Below are positions 29,390-38,206 of a DNA stretch of 64,000 nt, piece by piece; positions within the stretch are counted from its first letter, which is position 1, and every line of letters begins with the position of its first letter. Both the position numbers and the translations under genes were made by a program. The notes beneath the pieces were generated by a model. It was not told the DNA's origin. It made no database searches and saw nothing but the letters and a program-made list of their open reading frames with translations. The stretch spans positions 186,001 through 250,000 of the forward strand of contig CACZDM010000001.1 of the NCBI GenBank assembly GCA_902779915.1, given 5' to 3'. This DNA comes from Oscillospiraceae bacterium (GTDB taxonomy: Bacteria > Bacillota > Clostridia > Oscillospirales > Ruminococcaceae).

Positions 29390-30397
29390 CTAGTAATCAA
29401 TTGCCAAAGATGCGAAAGCATTTAAAGACATGTCGGCAATGTTGTTGTTTAAAAATTCATAGTATCCCTGAGACGCAACCATAGCAGCGTTATCCCCGCA
29501 AAGAGCGATGTCCGGAAGATACAGCGTTAGATTGTTTTTCTCGCATTCTTTTTTTAACCTGGCTCTAATGGCTGAATTGGCGCAAACCCCCCCGCAAACA
29601 ACAATTTGGGTCTGGGAAAATTTTTTGGCAGCCAAAACAATTCGCGCTGAGATCATGTCGCAAACAGCCTCTTGAAATGAAGCGCATAAATCGTTTTTGT
29701 TTGGCTCGAGAGATTTTTGCTTGCAGTTGTTTATTTGGTTTAAAACAGCAGTTTTGAGGCCGGAGAAGCTGAAATCAAATTCCGATCCTTCAACTTTTGG
29801 CCGCGGGAAATCATATGCATTTTTGTTTCCGGATTTTGCGGCTAGATCCACTTGAATTCCCCCGGGATATGGATATCCCAAAGCTCGAGCAACCTTGTCA
29901 AAAGCCTCCCCAGCAGCGTCGTCTCTGGTCCTGCCAACAACCTTAAATCGGCAATAATCTTTAACATAAACGATATGTGAATGTCCCCCTGAGATTATTA
30001 GCGCGAGAAACGGCGGCTTTAAATTTTGATTTGAAAGATAGGCCGATGCTATGTGTGAACGAAGGTGGTGGACAGCGATAAGCGGCTTTTTCAGGGCAAA
30101 ACTGAGGCCCTTAGCATAGCTCACCCCAACCAGCAAAGACCCAATAAGCCCCGGCGCAAAAGTGACTGCGACCGCGTCAATTTCTGAAAAATCGAGATTT
30201 GCTTTTTTAAGACAGATTTTTCCAACCTGGCTTATGGATTCGCAGTGGCGCCTGGAAGCGATTTCCGGAACAACTCCTCCATACAGACAATGTTCTTGAA
30301 TTTGAGTTGCAACAGTTGAAGATATGATTTTTCGCCCGTTTTCAACAATTGCTGCTGCTGTTTCATCACACGATGTTTCTATTGCAAAAACTTTCAT
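29390..30397 (-). CDS. tsaD: tRNA N6-threonylcarbamoyladenosine synthase subunit TsaD
   Basis: It transfers threonylcarbamoyl to A37 of ANN-decoding tRNAs with TsaB and TsaE. The protein has 335 residues. Landmarks are MKVFAIETSCDETAAAIV, the metal histidines in HHLRSHIASAY (usual HHxxxH pattern kept), LIISGGHSHIVYV, GRTRDDAAGEAFDKVAR, GVCANSAIR and LCGDNAAMVA. The ATG at 30397 is 5 bases after GGGGTGAG. It is the third gene of a polA-rimI-tsaD run, 114 bases after rimI. tsaB and tsaE are not in the window. Confidence 0.97.
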   Translation of the reverse strand: MKVFAIETSCDETAAAIVENGRKIISSTVATQIQEHCLYGGVVPEIASRRHCESISQVGKICLKKANLDFSEIDAVAVTFAPGLIGSLLVGVSYAKGLSFALKKPLIAVHHLRSHIASAYLSNQNLKPPFLALIISGGHSHIVYVKDYCRFKVVGRTRDDAAGEAFDKVARALGYPYPGGIQVDLAAKSGNKNAYDFPRPKVEGSEFDFSFSGLKTAVLNQINNCKQKSLEPNKNDLCASFQEAVCDMISARIVLAAKKFSQTQIVVCGGVCANSAIRARLKKECEKNNLTLYLPDIALCGDNAAMVASQGYYEFLNNNIADMSLNAFASLAIDY

Positions 30398-30511
30398 TAA
30401 ACTCACCCCACAACAATTTATGAAAAAAATCGAAATTTGTCAACAGCGTCTGGGGTCAAAAAATGTCTAATAGCTTTAAAATATGTAAAATATGGAAGAA
30501 ATTTTGGGCTT

Positions 30512-30961
30512 TTATTGGCCATATTTCATCTCAAGAGTCATGACCCAGCCGTCCTCAACCGGGTCTGAATATATTCGTTTTCGCTTGGATATTTTCGAAA
30601 ACCCGAACTTTTGATATAGATTGATTGCGGCTTGGTTTGAAATCCGGACCTCCAAAGAGATTGATTTAATTTTTAAATTTTTGCATTTTGTGAGCATGCT
30701 TTCCATCAATTTTGAAGCGACGCCGGAGTTTCTATATTTAGCAACCGTGGCTATGTTATTGACAAAGGCCTGATCCCCAATGATTGAATAGTCGATCAGG
30801 CCGCAAACAGCTTGGCCGATTTGAGCCAGATATATGTGGTTATGAGGATATGAATTTGTTATTTTCAGCGAGTTTTCGGAAAAGTTTGAATGGTTTAAAC
30901 AATTTTTGTATATTTTTAATGCTTGCGGGGCTAGATTATCGTTTAATTTGCAAATTTTCAT
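30512..30961 (-). CDS. rimI: Ribosomal protein alanine N-acetyltransferase RimI (GNAT family)
   Basis: A 149-residue GNAT acetyltransferase. The acetyl-CoA site is seen in VNNIATVAKYRNSGVASKLM (R/Q-x-x-G-x-A pattern), followed by ISLEVRISNQAAINLYQKFG and KRKRIY. Position next to tsaD is the common arrangement of rimI in Firmicutes and supports the call. It lies 24 bases after polA. Confidence 0.88.
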   Translation of the reverse strand: MKICKLNDNLAPQALKIYKNCLNHSNFSENSLKITNSYPHNHIYLAQIGQAVCGLIDYSIIGDQAFVNNIATVAKYRNSGVASKLMESMLTKCKNLKIKSISLEVRISNQAAINLYQKFGFSKISKRKRIYSDPVEDGWVMTLEMKYGQ

Positions 30962-30985
30962 AGATCCTCCTTTCCCCCGAGCCTA

Positions 30986-33511
30986 TTATCTTTTAGCCTC
31001 AAACCAAGACTTTCCAATTCCAATTTCAACAACCAGCGGAACAGACATTTTGACTGCGTTTTCCATTTCTTCTTTTAAAATCCTGGCCGCTTTTTCGGAG
31101 TCTTTTTCGCTGGATTCAATAAGGAGCTCGTCATGAACCTGCAAAATCAAATTGGCGTCCAAATTTTCGCGCTCAAGGCGGTTTTGGACTTTAACCATGG
31201 CGACTTTGATTATGTCTGCTGCTGCTGCTTGGATTGGAGTGTTTTTTGCGATTCGTTCTCCAAAGGCCCTGATGTTTTTGTTTTTTGATTTGATTTCGGG
31301 AACCTTTCTCAAGCGTCCCATCATCGTTCGAACTTCTCCGGTTTGCTCGGCTTTTTCAACAATTTCTTCCATATATTCTTTAACGCCGCTGTAGTTTTTA
31401 AAAAAAGAGTCTATATATTCTTTTGCTACTTGGATTGGGACGCCGATGTCTTTGGCGAGAGAAAATGCGCTGATTCCATATATCACCGAAAAATTTATTA
31501 TTTTTGCCCTGCGCCTGATTTCTTTTGGAATTGAGTTTTTATCAAACCCAAAAACCTGTGAAGCTGTCAAATCGTGGATGTCTTCGCCGCGCCTAAAGGC
31601 CTGAATCATCTTCTGGTCCTGAGAAATTTCAGCCAGAATTCGAAGTTCGATCTGGGAATAGTCTGCGTCTATTAAAACTTTTTTTGGCCCAGCAACAAAA
31701 AATTTTCGCATATTTCGGCCAATTTCAGTTGTTGTGGGAATGTTTTGCATGTTTGGCTGGGTTGAGCTGATTCTTCCGGTTTTGGTTTGGGTCTGATTAA
31801 AGCTCGAATGAACCCGTCCGTCGGGGGAAATGAGCTTTTTTATGCCATTAACATATGTTGACATTAACTTTGTTAGGGCTCGATATTCAAGCAATTTTTG
31901 GGCAATGGGGTGGTGTTTAACCAGCTTTTCCAAAACTTCGGCGCTTGTTGAATATCCGGTTTTGGTTTTCTTTCCCGTTGGCAGGTTTAGCTTTTCAAAC
32001 AAAACATTTCCGAGCTCTTTGGTTGAGTTTATGTTAAAATTTTCGCCCGCATATTCATATATTTGAGACTCAAGCAGGGATATTTTCGGGGCAATATAAT
32101 CAGAAAAATTTTCAAGAGAGTTTAGATCGATTGCAAACCCCAAAAGCTCCATTTTTGAGAGAATTTTTGCAAGAGGGAGTTCAACCTCGTTAAAAAGCGA
32201 GATGAGATTTTTTTGCTTTAATTTTTGCTCCAGCATCAAGCACAGGTCGACAAAGCAAAACGGCCACTGGTTTTGACCAAAATATTCGTCTGAAATTGTT
32301 TGCGCGTCATGGCTTTTTGCTAAAACGTCGACTAAATATGAAGCTATGTCACAAGAAAACACCACATTTTCCAGCGGAAGTTTATTTTTTTCGCAATATG
32401 TGTATATCTCTTTTAAATTTGTTGTTTTTTTAGGTTTGTTGCTTTTTGAAACAAGCTCCTCAAAGGCCAGGTTTTGATTTGAGCTGAATTCGAAAATTTC
32501 GGAGTCGGAAAAGATATATAGATGGTTGTTATCTAAAAAGAAGTAAAGCCATTTCATATTTTCGATTTTTTGCCCAGCATATGAAATTTCTGGATTTTGA
32601 ACGATTTGCTTGAAAGCATGCTGATTTTGCTGATTGTCGGCCAAGACCCCTTCATTTTTGAGCTGATTCAGTATTTTTTTTAGTTCAAATTTTTTCAAAA
32701 ATTCAATAAAGCCTTCTTTTTCAACATGCTTTCGTTTATATGTTGAAAGTTTTTTGTCAATTGGAACTTTTGTATATATTTCTCCCAGTTCGCGGCTTAA
32801 GCGACACATTTTTTCAGCTTCATCCGCCATCAAAAGGTTTTTTATTCGATTGGTTGCGTCAAGACATGATATATTTGAAAATATATTGTTTATGTTGTGA
32901 TATTTAGACACCAAAGAAAGCGCGGTTTTTTCCCCAATTCCCTTTATTCCTGGGATGTTGTCCGAACTGTCGCCCATCAGCGCCTTGACCTCAATCAATT
33001 CTTTCGGCAAAACTCCATATTCCTCTAAAATTTTTTGCGTGTTGTATATGATTGGTTGCTTGTTGGTTGAAAGCCGAACGCTGACCCCGTCTTCAACAAG
33101 CTGCAAGCTATCCCTGTCTCCCGTTGCGATGACGCATTCAACCTTGTTTTCAAGACAAATTTTCGACAATGTCCCCAATATGTCGTCCGCTTCAAACCCT
33201 TCCTGTTCGCAGATATATATTCCAAGCAGCGACAGCATTTTTTTGACTTGGGGGAGCTGTTTTGCCAAATCATCCGGCATTTTGTGCCTGTTGGCTTTAT
33301 ATTTTTCATATTTTTTGTGCCTGAAAGTTGGCTTTTTTAGGTCGAAGGCAGCAACAATATATTCTGGCTGGATTTCTTTGATGATTTTGTCCAAAACGTT
33401 GTAAAACCCGAAAATTGCGTTGGTTGGAAATCCGCTTGAATTTGTCAGGGTTTTAATTGCGTAAAATGACCTGTTTAGAATGCTGTTTGAGTCAATTGCC
33501 AGCAGTTTCAT
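30986..33511 (-). CDS. polA: DNA polymerase I
   Basis: A repair and Okazaki-fragment polymerase of 841 residues. The N-terminal 5' flap endonuclease has MKLLAIDSNSILNRSFYA, EADDILGTLS and the helix-hairpin-helix IPGIKGIGEKTAL. The middle 3'-5' exonuclease-like domain (about 320-470) is divergent, and I cannot see the DxE and later Asp residues of active proofreading, as is common in Firmicutes. The polymerase domain has DADYSQIELRILAEIS, RRAKIINFSVIYGIS, and the catalytic QVHDELLIE. The ATG at 33511 follows AGAGG. A longer TTG-type start is possible but less likely. Confidence 0.96.
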   Translation of the reverse strand: MKLLAIDSNSILNRSFYAIKTLTNSSGFPTNAIFGFYNVLDKIIKEIQPEYIVAAFDLKKPTFRHKKYEKYKANRHKMPDDLAKQLPQVKKMLSLLGIYICEQEGFEADDILGTLSKICLENKVECVIATGDRDSLQLVEDGVSVRLSTNKQPIIYNTQKILEEYGVLPKELIEVKALMGDSSDNIPGIKGIGEKTALSLVSKYHNINNIFSNISCLDATNRIKNLLMADEAEKMCRLSRELGEIYTKVPIDKKLSTYKRKHVEKEGFIEFLKKFELKKILNQLKNEGVLADNQQNQHAFKQIVQNPEISYAGQKIENMKWLYFFLDNNHLYIFSDSEIFEFSSNQNLAFEELVSKSNKPKKTTNLKEIYTYCEKNKLPLENVVFSCDIASYLVDVLAKSHDAQTISDEYFGQNQWPFCFVDLCLMLEQKLKQKNLISLFNEVELPLAKILSKMELLGFAIDLNSLENFSDYIAPKISLLESQIYEYAGENFNINSTKELGNVLFEKLNLPTGKKTKTGYSTSAEVLEKLVKHHPIAQKLLEYRALTKLMSTYVNGIKKLISPDGRVHSSFNQTQTKTGRISSTQPNMQNIPTTTEIGRNMRKFFVAGPKKVLIDADYSQIELRILAEISQDQKMIQAFRRGEDIHDLTASQVFGFDKNSIPKEIRRRAKIINFSVIYGISAFSLAKDIGVPIQVAKEYIDSFFKNYSGVKEYMEEIVEKAEQTGEVRTMMGRLRKVPEIKSKNKNIRAFGERIAKNTPIQAAAADIIKVAMVKVQNRLERENLDANLILQVHDELLIESSEKDSEKAARILKEEMENAVKMSVPLVVEIGIGKSWFEAKR

Positions 33512-33564
33512 AGTAATATATACCTCTTTTAATACATAAAGTTGATTAAAAATCGACAAAAGAT

Positions 33565-33615
33565 CGCCCCGATTTGCCAAGCTAAAAAATCAACTCGATT
33601 GGCAAATTTAGGGCG
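33565..33615 (-). terminator. Terminator after the membrane-paralogue array
   Basis: CGCCC (33565-33569) plus ATTTGCCAA (33572-33580) pair with TTGGCAAAT (33599-33607) plus GGGCG (33611-33615), a long interrupted stem just beyond the stop of the last paralogue. On the minus strand ATCTTTTGTC follows. Confidence 0.7.
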
Positions 33616-33629
33616 TCTGTCTAGAAAAT

Positions 33630-34214
33630 TCACATATTGTGATGAATTTTTTGTTCATTTTCAGGCTCGTTTTTTGACGCTTTATAAATAAGCAATCCGG
33701 GAACGAAAGGAGCAATCAGGACAAAAATAGTGGTAAACAAGACGGAAAGTGGGAAATATGAACTTTTATTTGGAGCGTGTTTTTCGAAAATCGTTTTTAG
33801 GCAAATTAGATACAGAACAATTTGAGTAATGAACGCAATTGAGGTTATTCCGGAGACTAGATCAAGCGAAAAATGAATGTTGCTTTGGAATTGATAAAAA
33901 AATGGGGTTGATCTTAAGCTGCTTGAAAATAAAACTGGAACTAAATTGACAGCCAACATAATTATCCTGAATTTGGGGTCTTTCCCGTCGTCTTCTTTTT
34001 TCTTTATGTCATCGTAAACGCTCCCAAGAGCCCACATATTTGCAACTGGAATCCAGGCCAAAAATGCGTTTGGAATGTTTCTTTTTTCCATTATCCTATA
34101 TATTCCGAGAGCTGTGAAAATATATGATAAAAAAAATGCAATAAGGAGATACATACCGGAAATTATTAGGAAAATAACAAGCATAGCACCAAAAGAATTT
34201 ATCATTTCTTGCAT
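33630..34214 (-). CDS. Tandem membrane-protein paralogue 6
   Basis: A 194-residue protein with about five membrane segments. It belongs to a family repeated six times in 33.6-37.8 kb. Shared landmarks are IYRIMEKRNIPNAFLAWIPVA, then ALGSVYDDIKKK, a loop, a central pair of membrane helices, and a C-terminal VLIAPFVPGLLIYKASKNEP. Members of this type (G-x-x-x-AWIP...LG-x-x-D) occur in Clostridia without a known role, as far as I recall. The ATG at 34214 has a near-perfect AAAGGAGGTGA ribosome site. No catalytic residues are evident. Confidence 0.75.
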   Translation of the reverse strand: MQEMINSFGAMLVIFLIISGMYLLIAFFLSYIFTALGIYRIMEKRNIPNAFLAWIPVANMWALGSVYDDIKKKEDDGKDPKFRIIMLAVNLVPVLFSSSLRSTPFFYQFQSNIHFSLDLVSGITSIAFITQIVLYLICLKTIFEKHAPNKSSYFPLSVLFTTIFVLIAPFVPGLLIYKASKNEPENEQKIHHNM

Positions 34215-34334
34215 GTTAATTTCACCTCCTTTCAACAATTCAAAAAAGAAAGCCAACAAGTTAGGATATCTATAGAATCCACCCATAACATTTGGCTTTT
34301 TCTCACATTTTTGAATAAAAATATCCGGATGCAT

Positions 34335-34733
34335 TTATTTTTCAGCTGCTTTTAAAAGGCAGAGGCCGGGAACAAAGGGAATGATTGGGACTATGGTAAA
34401 TATTAGGGCGAGAACGAGGTATATTTTCTTATGTGGAATATATTTTCTGAAAATCGCAAATATGCACACCACTTGAAGTATAAGCATGTTCGAGATCAGC
34501 AAAATCATCCTGAACCTATAGTCCTTTCGTTCTTCGCGCGTTATATCGTCATACACGCTTCCAAGGGCATATGGATATGTGAATGGAATCCATGCTAAAA
34601 AAGGTTTGCTTAACTGCCTTTTTTTCATTATTCTATATATAGCGAGCGAATGAAATATATACTCCAAAACACACATTGCGCAAAACATTAACACGATAAA
34701 GGTCAGTATTGTAAAACTGAGTATAAAATCCAC
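34335..34733 (-). CDS. Tandem membrane-protein paralogue 5 (shorter form)
   Basis: A 132-residue member of the array. It keeps the N-terminal helix, the IYRIMKKRQLSKPFLAWIPF and YALGSVYDDITREERKD blocks, and the C-terminal FTIVPIIPFVPGLCLLKAAEK. It lacks roughly 60 residues between these, including one or two membrane segments found in the others. I prefer the GTG at 34733 because AAGGAAG lies about 9 bases upstream; an ATG at 34760 is in frame but lacks a ribosome site. Confidence 0.68.
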   Translation of the reverse strand: MDFILSFTILTFIVLMFCAMCVLEYIFHSLAIYRIMKKRQLSKPFLAWIPFTYPYALGSVYDDITREERKDYRFRMILLISNMLILQVVCIFAIFRKYIPHKKIYLVLALIFTIVPIIPFVPGLCLLKAAEK

Positions 34734-34871
34734 GAAAAACCACTTCCTTATTGTTTGCATTTTTTATTTAAAATATTGTTAAAAACACTATATGGATAAA
34801 AAATAAATTAATATACAATTTGTCAAAGTGTTGGCATATAACTTGTTTTTCTTTAAAATTTTTAACCTAAA

Positions 34872-35492
34872 TTAGCGCTCAGTGTATATCGATTGGTTCT
34901 CTGCTGGATTATTTTTTGAGGCTTTTAGGAGAAACAATCCGGGAATGAAAGGAACAATAGGAATAAGTGTGAATATAACGGAGCAAACGAAATACGATTG
35001 TTTTTCTGGAGCATATTTTTTAAAAATAACATTCAGACTGATCAAATAGACTACGGTGTATGCTGTGCTGGCAATTTGAACAGCTACCCACAGAAAGCCC
35101 AAGATTTGCGATTGAGGCGAGGCGGAAATTTGAGACATATACAAACATATATCGTTTGGGGAGGGACCTTGTGTCAGATGAGGGAAGACCGGAAAGATCA
35201 CAAATATTAAATAAGTGATAAAAATTGTTTGAACCAGAACACAAGCAAGCAGAATAAAGCGAAAATATGGATCTTTGCCATTTTCTCGTTTTATGCTGTC
35301 ATGAATGCTGACAAGTTCGTAGCAGCGAACTATAGGGATCCACGATAGAAAGGGATAGGCAATGCTTTGTTTTTTCATGATTCTAAATATTGCTATTGAT
35401 GAAAAAATATACTGTAAAAAGATCATAACAACAAATGCACCCCATAAGAATAACATTATTGCAAGAATTGAAGCAATAATAAGTTCGGACAT
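34872..35492 (-). CDS. Tandem membrane-protein paralogue 4
   Basis: A 206-residue member of the array with an N-terminal membrane helix, IFRIMKKQSIAYPFLSWIPIV, YELVSIHDSIKRENGKDPYF, central hydrophobic segments, and IFTLIPIVPFIPGLFLLKASKN at the end. The ALGS of other members is ELVS here. The start ATG has AAAGGAG 10 bases upstream. Confidence 0.75.
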   Translation of the reverse strand: MSELIIASILAIMLFLWGAFVVMIFLQYIFSSIAIFRIMKKQSIAYPFLSWIPIVRCYELVSIHDSIKRENGKDPYFRFILLACVLVQTIFITYLIFVIFPVFPHLTQGPSPNDICLYMSQISASPQSQILGFLWVAVQIASTAYTVVYLISLNVIFKKYAPEKQSYFVCSVIFTLIPIVPFIPGLFLLKASKNNPAENQSIYTER

Positions 35493-35720
35493 AAATAAAA
35501 AACTCCTTTTAAAAAATCTGTTTTTTGTAATATATATATATGCGTGTTGGGGGGATTTTTGTAGACTAAATCAAATCAAAAATTCATTATTTTTTAAATC
35601 TGTTGATTTTTATCTAAATATTGACAAATGTTTGACAAAGGCATATTATTTAAAACGATGTTTTTAGCGGGTCAAAAAGCTTTGAAACATTAGAATGATC
35701 TAAATAGCGGCCCGAAAAGC

Positions 35721-36320
35721 CTAGGCAAGGCTTAATTTTGCTTGGCAAACAGGGGGATTTTTGGATGCTCTCAAAAAATACAGTCCGGGGATGAAGGGAA
35801 CGATTGGCATTAAAGTGAATATTAACGAAACTGCAAAATATGACGGGCGATCTGAAGCGTATGTTTTGAAAATTGTGTATATGCAGACAAAACACATCAC
35901 AGTTTGAATTGAAGCCAAAAGGCCGGGAAGAAAATTCACCGACGAGTTGGAGATATACTCGCGCATAAGTGGCAAAACCTCTGAGTTTAGATTATATTGA
36001 ACTAGGTTGACTAATTTCAAACTCAATTTGATTAAAACACTAGATTGCAGAGTCAAAAAGGCAATATGAATCAGCAAAATAGCAAATCGAAAATATGTCT
36101 TTTGGCCGTTTTCTCGTTTTATGCTGTCATATATGCTGCCGAGTGCGTAGCAATATGTTATTGGAATCCATGATAAGAACGCAAGCTTGATTTTTCTGGA
36201 TTTCATCAATCTATACATTGCTATTGACTGAAAAATGTAGTTCAAAAAAACCATGACCATATATATGATGACAATAATAACCGCAAACCTAAGGATCTGT
36301 TTATAAAAAGTTATATCCAT
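35721..36320 (-). CDS. Tandem membrane-protein paralogue 3
   Basis: A 199-residue member of the array: MYRLMKSRKIKLAFLSWIPI, YALGSIYDSIKRENGQKTYF, and a C-terminal FTLMPIVPFIPGLYFLRASKN. The ATG at 36320 is favoured by AAAGGA 8 bases upstream; an ATG at 36329 is too close to that site. The central loop between membrane segments is the least conserved part. Confidence 0.75.
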   Translation of the reverse strand: MDITFYKQILRFAVIIVIIYMVMVFLNYIFQSIAMYRLMKSRKIKLAFLSWIPITYCYALGSIYDSIKRENGQKTYFRFAILLIHIAFLTLQSSVLIKLSLKLVNLVQYNLNSEVLPLMREYISNSSVNFLPGLLASIQTVMCFVCIYTIFKTYASDRPSYFAVSLIFTLMPIVPFIPGLYFLRASKNPPVCQAKLSLA

Positions 36321-36449
36321 ATCCGCCATCCTTTTGTCAAAAAAATTTAAAATAACGCTTTTTTATCAACACATATTTAAAATATTTAACATGGTCGAAT
36401 TTTTGTGACTGTTTATCAATTAATAAGAACTTGAGCGATTTGAGAAAAA

Positions 36450-37022
36450 TTAGGGTTTTGAGCTCAAATTTTCAGCGCCTTTAGCCGCTTTTAGAAGCAT
36501 GATGCCTGAAACAAACGGCAAGATAGGGAAGATGGTGGATATTAATGAAAGAGCAAAATATTTAGAATTATTCGGACAAAATTCTTTAAAAACACAATTA
36601 AGCGAAATAATATAAAAGACTGTGCATATCACAAAAAAAGCCAGCAGCAAAAAGGTTAAAACTTTGTTGCTTGGGACTTGATTGCCGCCAGATGCAGCGG
36701 ATGCCTTGTATATTATAACGCATAAAGCATATGTTGCGAGCAAACAGGATGAAAAAATTGTCAGCAAAATTTTAAAATTACTCTTTTTGTTGTTTTTATT
36801 GTTAATACTATCGCATATTTTGCCAAGGGAATAGTTTCCGCCGATCGGAAGCCACGCAAGAAATGGGCGGCTGATTTTTTTGATTTGCATGATTTGACTG
36901 AAAGCTGCTGCGTGAAAAACATAGTTTAAAACCTGGGAAAAAAACATCCAGACAAAGAGAACAAAAGCAAGAAAAATGCCAAAAGGACCCATCTCAACCA
37001 GGCGTTCATTACCATTAACCAT
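36450..37022 (-). CDS. Tandem membrane-protein paralogue 2
   Basis: A 190-residue divergent member of the array. It keeps QIKKISRPFLAWLPIG, YSLGKICDSINNK, and FPILPFVSGIMLLKAAKG. It has its own strong promoter at 37099-37071. The start is uncertain (ATG 37022 or an upstream TTG at 37043); ribosome-site matches are weak for both. A small TTGAGC/GCTCAA inverted repeat spans the stop codon. Confidence 0.7.
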   Translation of the reverse strand: MVNGNERLVEMGPFGIFLAFVLFVWMFFSQVLNYVFHAAAFSQIMQIKKISRPFLAWLPIGGNYSLGKICDSINNKNNKKSNFKILLTIFSSCLLATYALCVIIYKASAASGGNQVPSNKVLTFLLLAFFVICTVFYIISLNCVFKEFCPNNSKYFALSLISTIFPILPFVSGIMLLKAAKGAENLSSKP

Positions 37023-37070
37023 ATCCCATACACATCCTAACAATATATATTATTTAATCTACACGAGCGC

Positions 37071-37099
37071 ATTATATCACACAAATGATTAAAAGTCAA
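37071..37099 (-). promoter_or_regulatory. Sigma-A promoter for paralogue 2
   Basis: On the minus strand: TTGACT (37099-37094), a 17-base spacer and a perfect TATAAT (37076-37071), about 50 bases before the gene. Confidence 0.8.
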
Positions 37100-37150
37100 C
37101 AGTTTGTGAGTTGCAATTGATTTTTTTTGTAAAATCATGACAAAAATTAA

Positions 37151-37184
37151 AAACCAAGCCTGTTTGCGTATTACAGCTTGGTTT
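37151..37184 (-). terminator. Terminator of paralogue 1
   Basis: AAACCAAGC (37151-37159) pairs perfectly with GCTTGGTTT (37176-37184), overlapping the stop codon. On the minus strand TTTTTAATTTTTG follows. It separates paralogue 1 from paralogue 2 as transcription units. Confidence 0.85.
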
Positions 37185-37845
37185 AAGATGTTTTATTTAA
37201 ATTTGAAGTTTTTGCTTTATTTAGAAATTCAAAGATTGGGGTGTTGTGCCTGATGGTGAAGACAATCAGAGGCGGAAGGAATTTGATGTTTAAAAAGCCT
37301 CCTCCAATGATCGTCATGAGCGTGTATGAACTTGATTTAGCCTTGTTATATTCTCTATATATAATGTAGAAACACCAAAATCCCAAAACAAGATTGAAGG
37401 TTGAGGCGATTGCGAAAGTCAAAATCAAAAGAAAAATTAGCAGATTAACCTGCAAAGAATTTAAATTAATGGTTGAATTCAGAACTTCAAAGCCCCTAGA
37501 CTCATTGGCTAAAGACTCCAACAAAAACTGTTCAAAATTTGGAATGTTTTTTGATATGACAAACAAAGCCAATCCCCCAGCAACCAGCGCGGTTAAATAG
37601 GATATTAGCAAAAAAAATCTGAAATATGACTTGATGAAATAATTTTTATTAATCGAGTCAGCAATATTTCCCAAAACATATGTTGTGTTCAATATGGGAA
37701 CAAAGGCGAGATGCTTAAAGCGCATATTTCTTTTGCGCATGAGGCAAAAATATGACATGGCGCTGAAGATATATTTCAACAAAAAAATGACAGCAATCGC
37801 AAACACCTGAAGACTCGGCTGATTTGTATAGTATACAAAAATCAC
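37183..37845 (-). CDS. Tandem membrane-protein paralogue 1 (most divergent)
   Basis: A 220-residue protein with about five membrane segments. It is the most divergent of the six: CLMRKRNMRFKHLAFVPIL replaces the AWIP block, and VLGNIADSINKN replaces ALGSVYDDI. The C-terminal PFVPG block is changed to FLPPLIVF. It is assigned to the array by position, size, topology and the residual LG-x-x-x-DSI motif. The GTG at 37845 is 23 bases from the -10 element, so the leader is very short; the exact start is uncertain. Confidence 0.68.
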   Translation of the reverse strand: MIFVYYTNQPSLQVFAIAVIFLLKYIFSAMSYFCLMRKRNMRFKHLAFVPILNTTYVLGNIADSINKNYFIKSYFRFFLLISYLTALVAGGLALFVISKNIPNFEQFLLESLANESRGFEVLNSTINLNSLQVNLLIFLLILTFAIASTFNLVLGFWCFYIIYREYNKAKSSSYTLMTIIGGGFLNIKFLPPLIVFTIRHNTPIFEFLNKAKTSNLNKTS

Positions 37846-37867
37846 TCCAATCCAATAAAGTAACTAG

Positions 37868-37896
37868 ATTATAGTCGATGTTTTTTGTTTTGTCAA
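37868..37896 (-). promoter_or_regulatory. Sigma-A promoter for paralogue 1
   Basis: On the minus strand: TTGACA (37896-37891), a 17-base spacer and TATAAT (37873-37868), a full consensus promoter. Confidence 0.88.
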
Positions 37897-37945
37897 GATA
37901 AAATGTGAACCCATAAAAAATTTTGTTATTTTTGAAATTTAGAGC

Positions 37946-37974
37946 TTGACAACCTTCAATTTATTTGATATAAT
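37946..37974 (+). promoter_or_regulatory. Sigma-A promoter for rplJ-rplL
   Basis: TTGACA (37946-37951), a 17-base spacer and TATAAT (37969-37974), a full consensus promoter upstream of the L10 leader. Confidence 0.9.
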
Positions 37975-37984
37975 GCTTCAGGTG

Positions 37985-38125
37985 ATGATATGTCGTTTTT
38001 CTATAGACAGCAGGTTCCCTTTTTTGGGGTATAATGTTTTGCCTGCCGAGGAGAAACCGTTAAAGCCTTTGTCTGGGGGTCTTTATGCCTTTCTCCATCG
38101 AGTTTTTGGAGAGGCTTTTTTGTTT
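37985..38125 (+). ncRNA. Ribosomal protein L10 leader (autoregulatory mRNA element)
   Basis: The leader between the promoter and rplJ carries the two conserved strands of the L10-binding element: AGACAGCAGG (38005-38014) and CCTGCCGAGG (38042-38051), enclosing a small hairpin. It ends in an attenuator-like hairpin GCC/TCTCC with GGAGA/GGC (38087-38118) followed by TTTTTTG. In other Firmicutes the L10-L12 complex binds this leader to reduce its own expression. Confidence 0.85.
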
Positions 38126-38206
38126 TGCGTTAGATTAGAAAGACTTCGTGTCATCCTAGAATTTATTATTTTATTATAAACACTGAGAGTGGAGGTGAAA
38201 TGTGAA

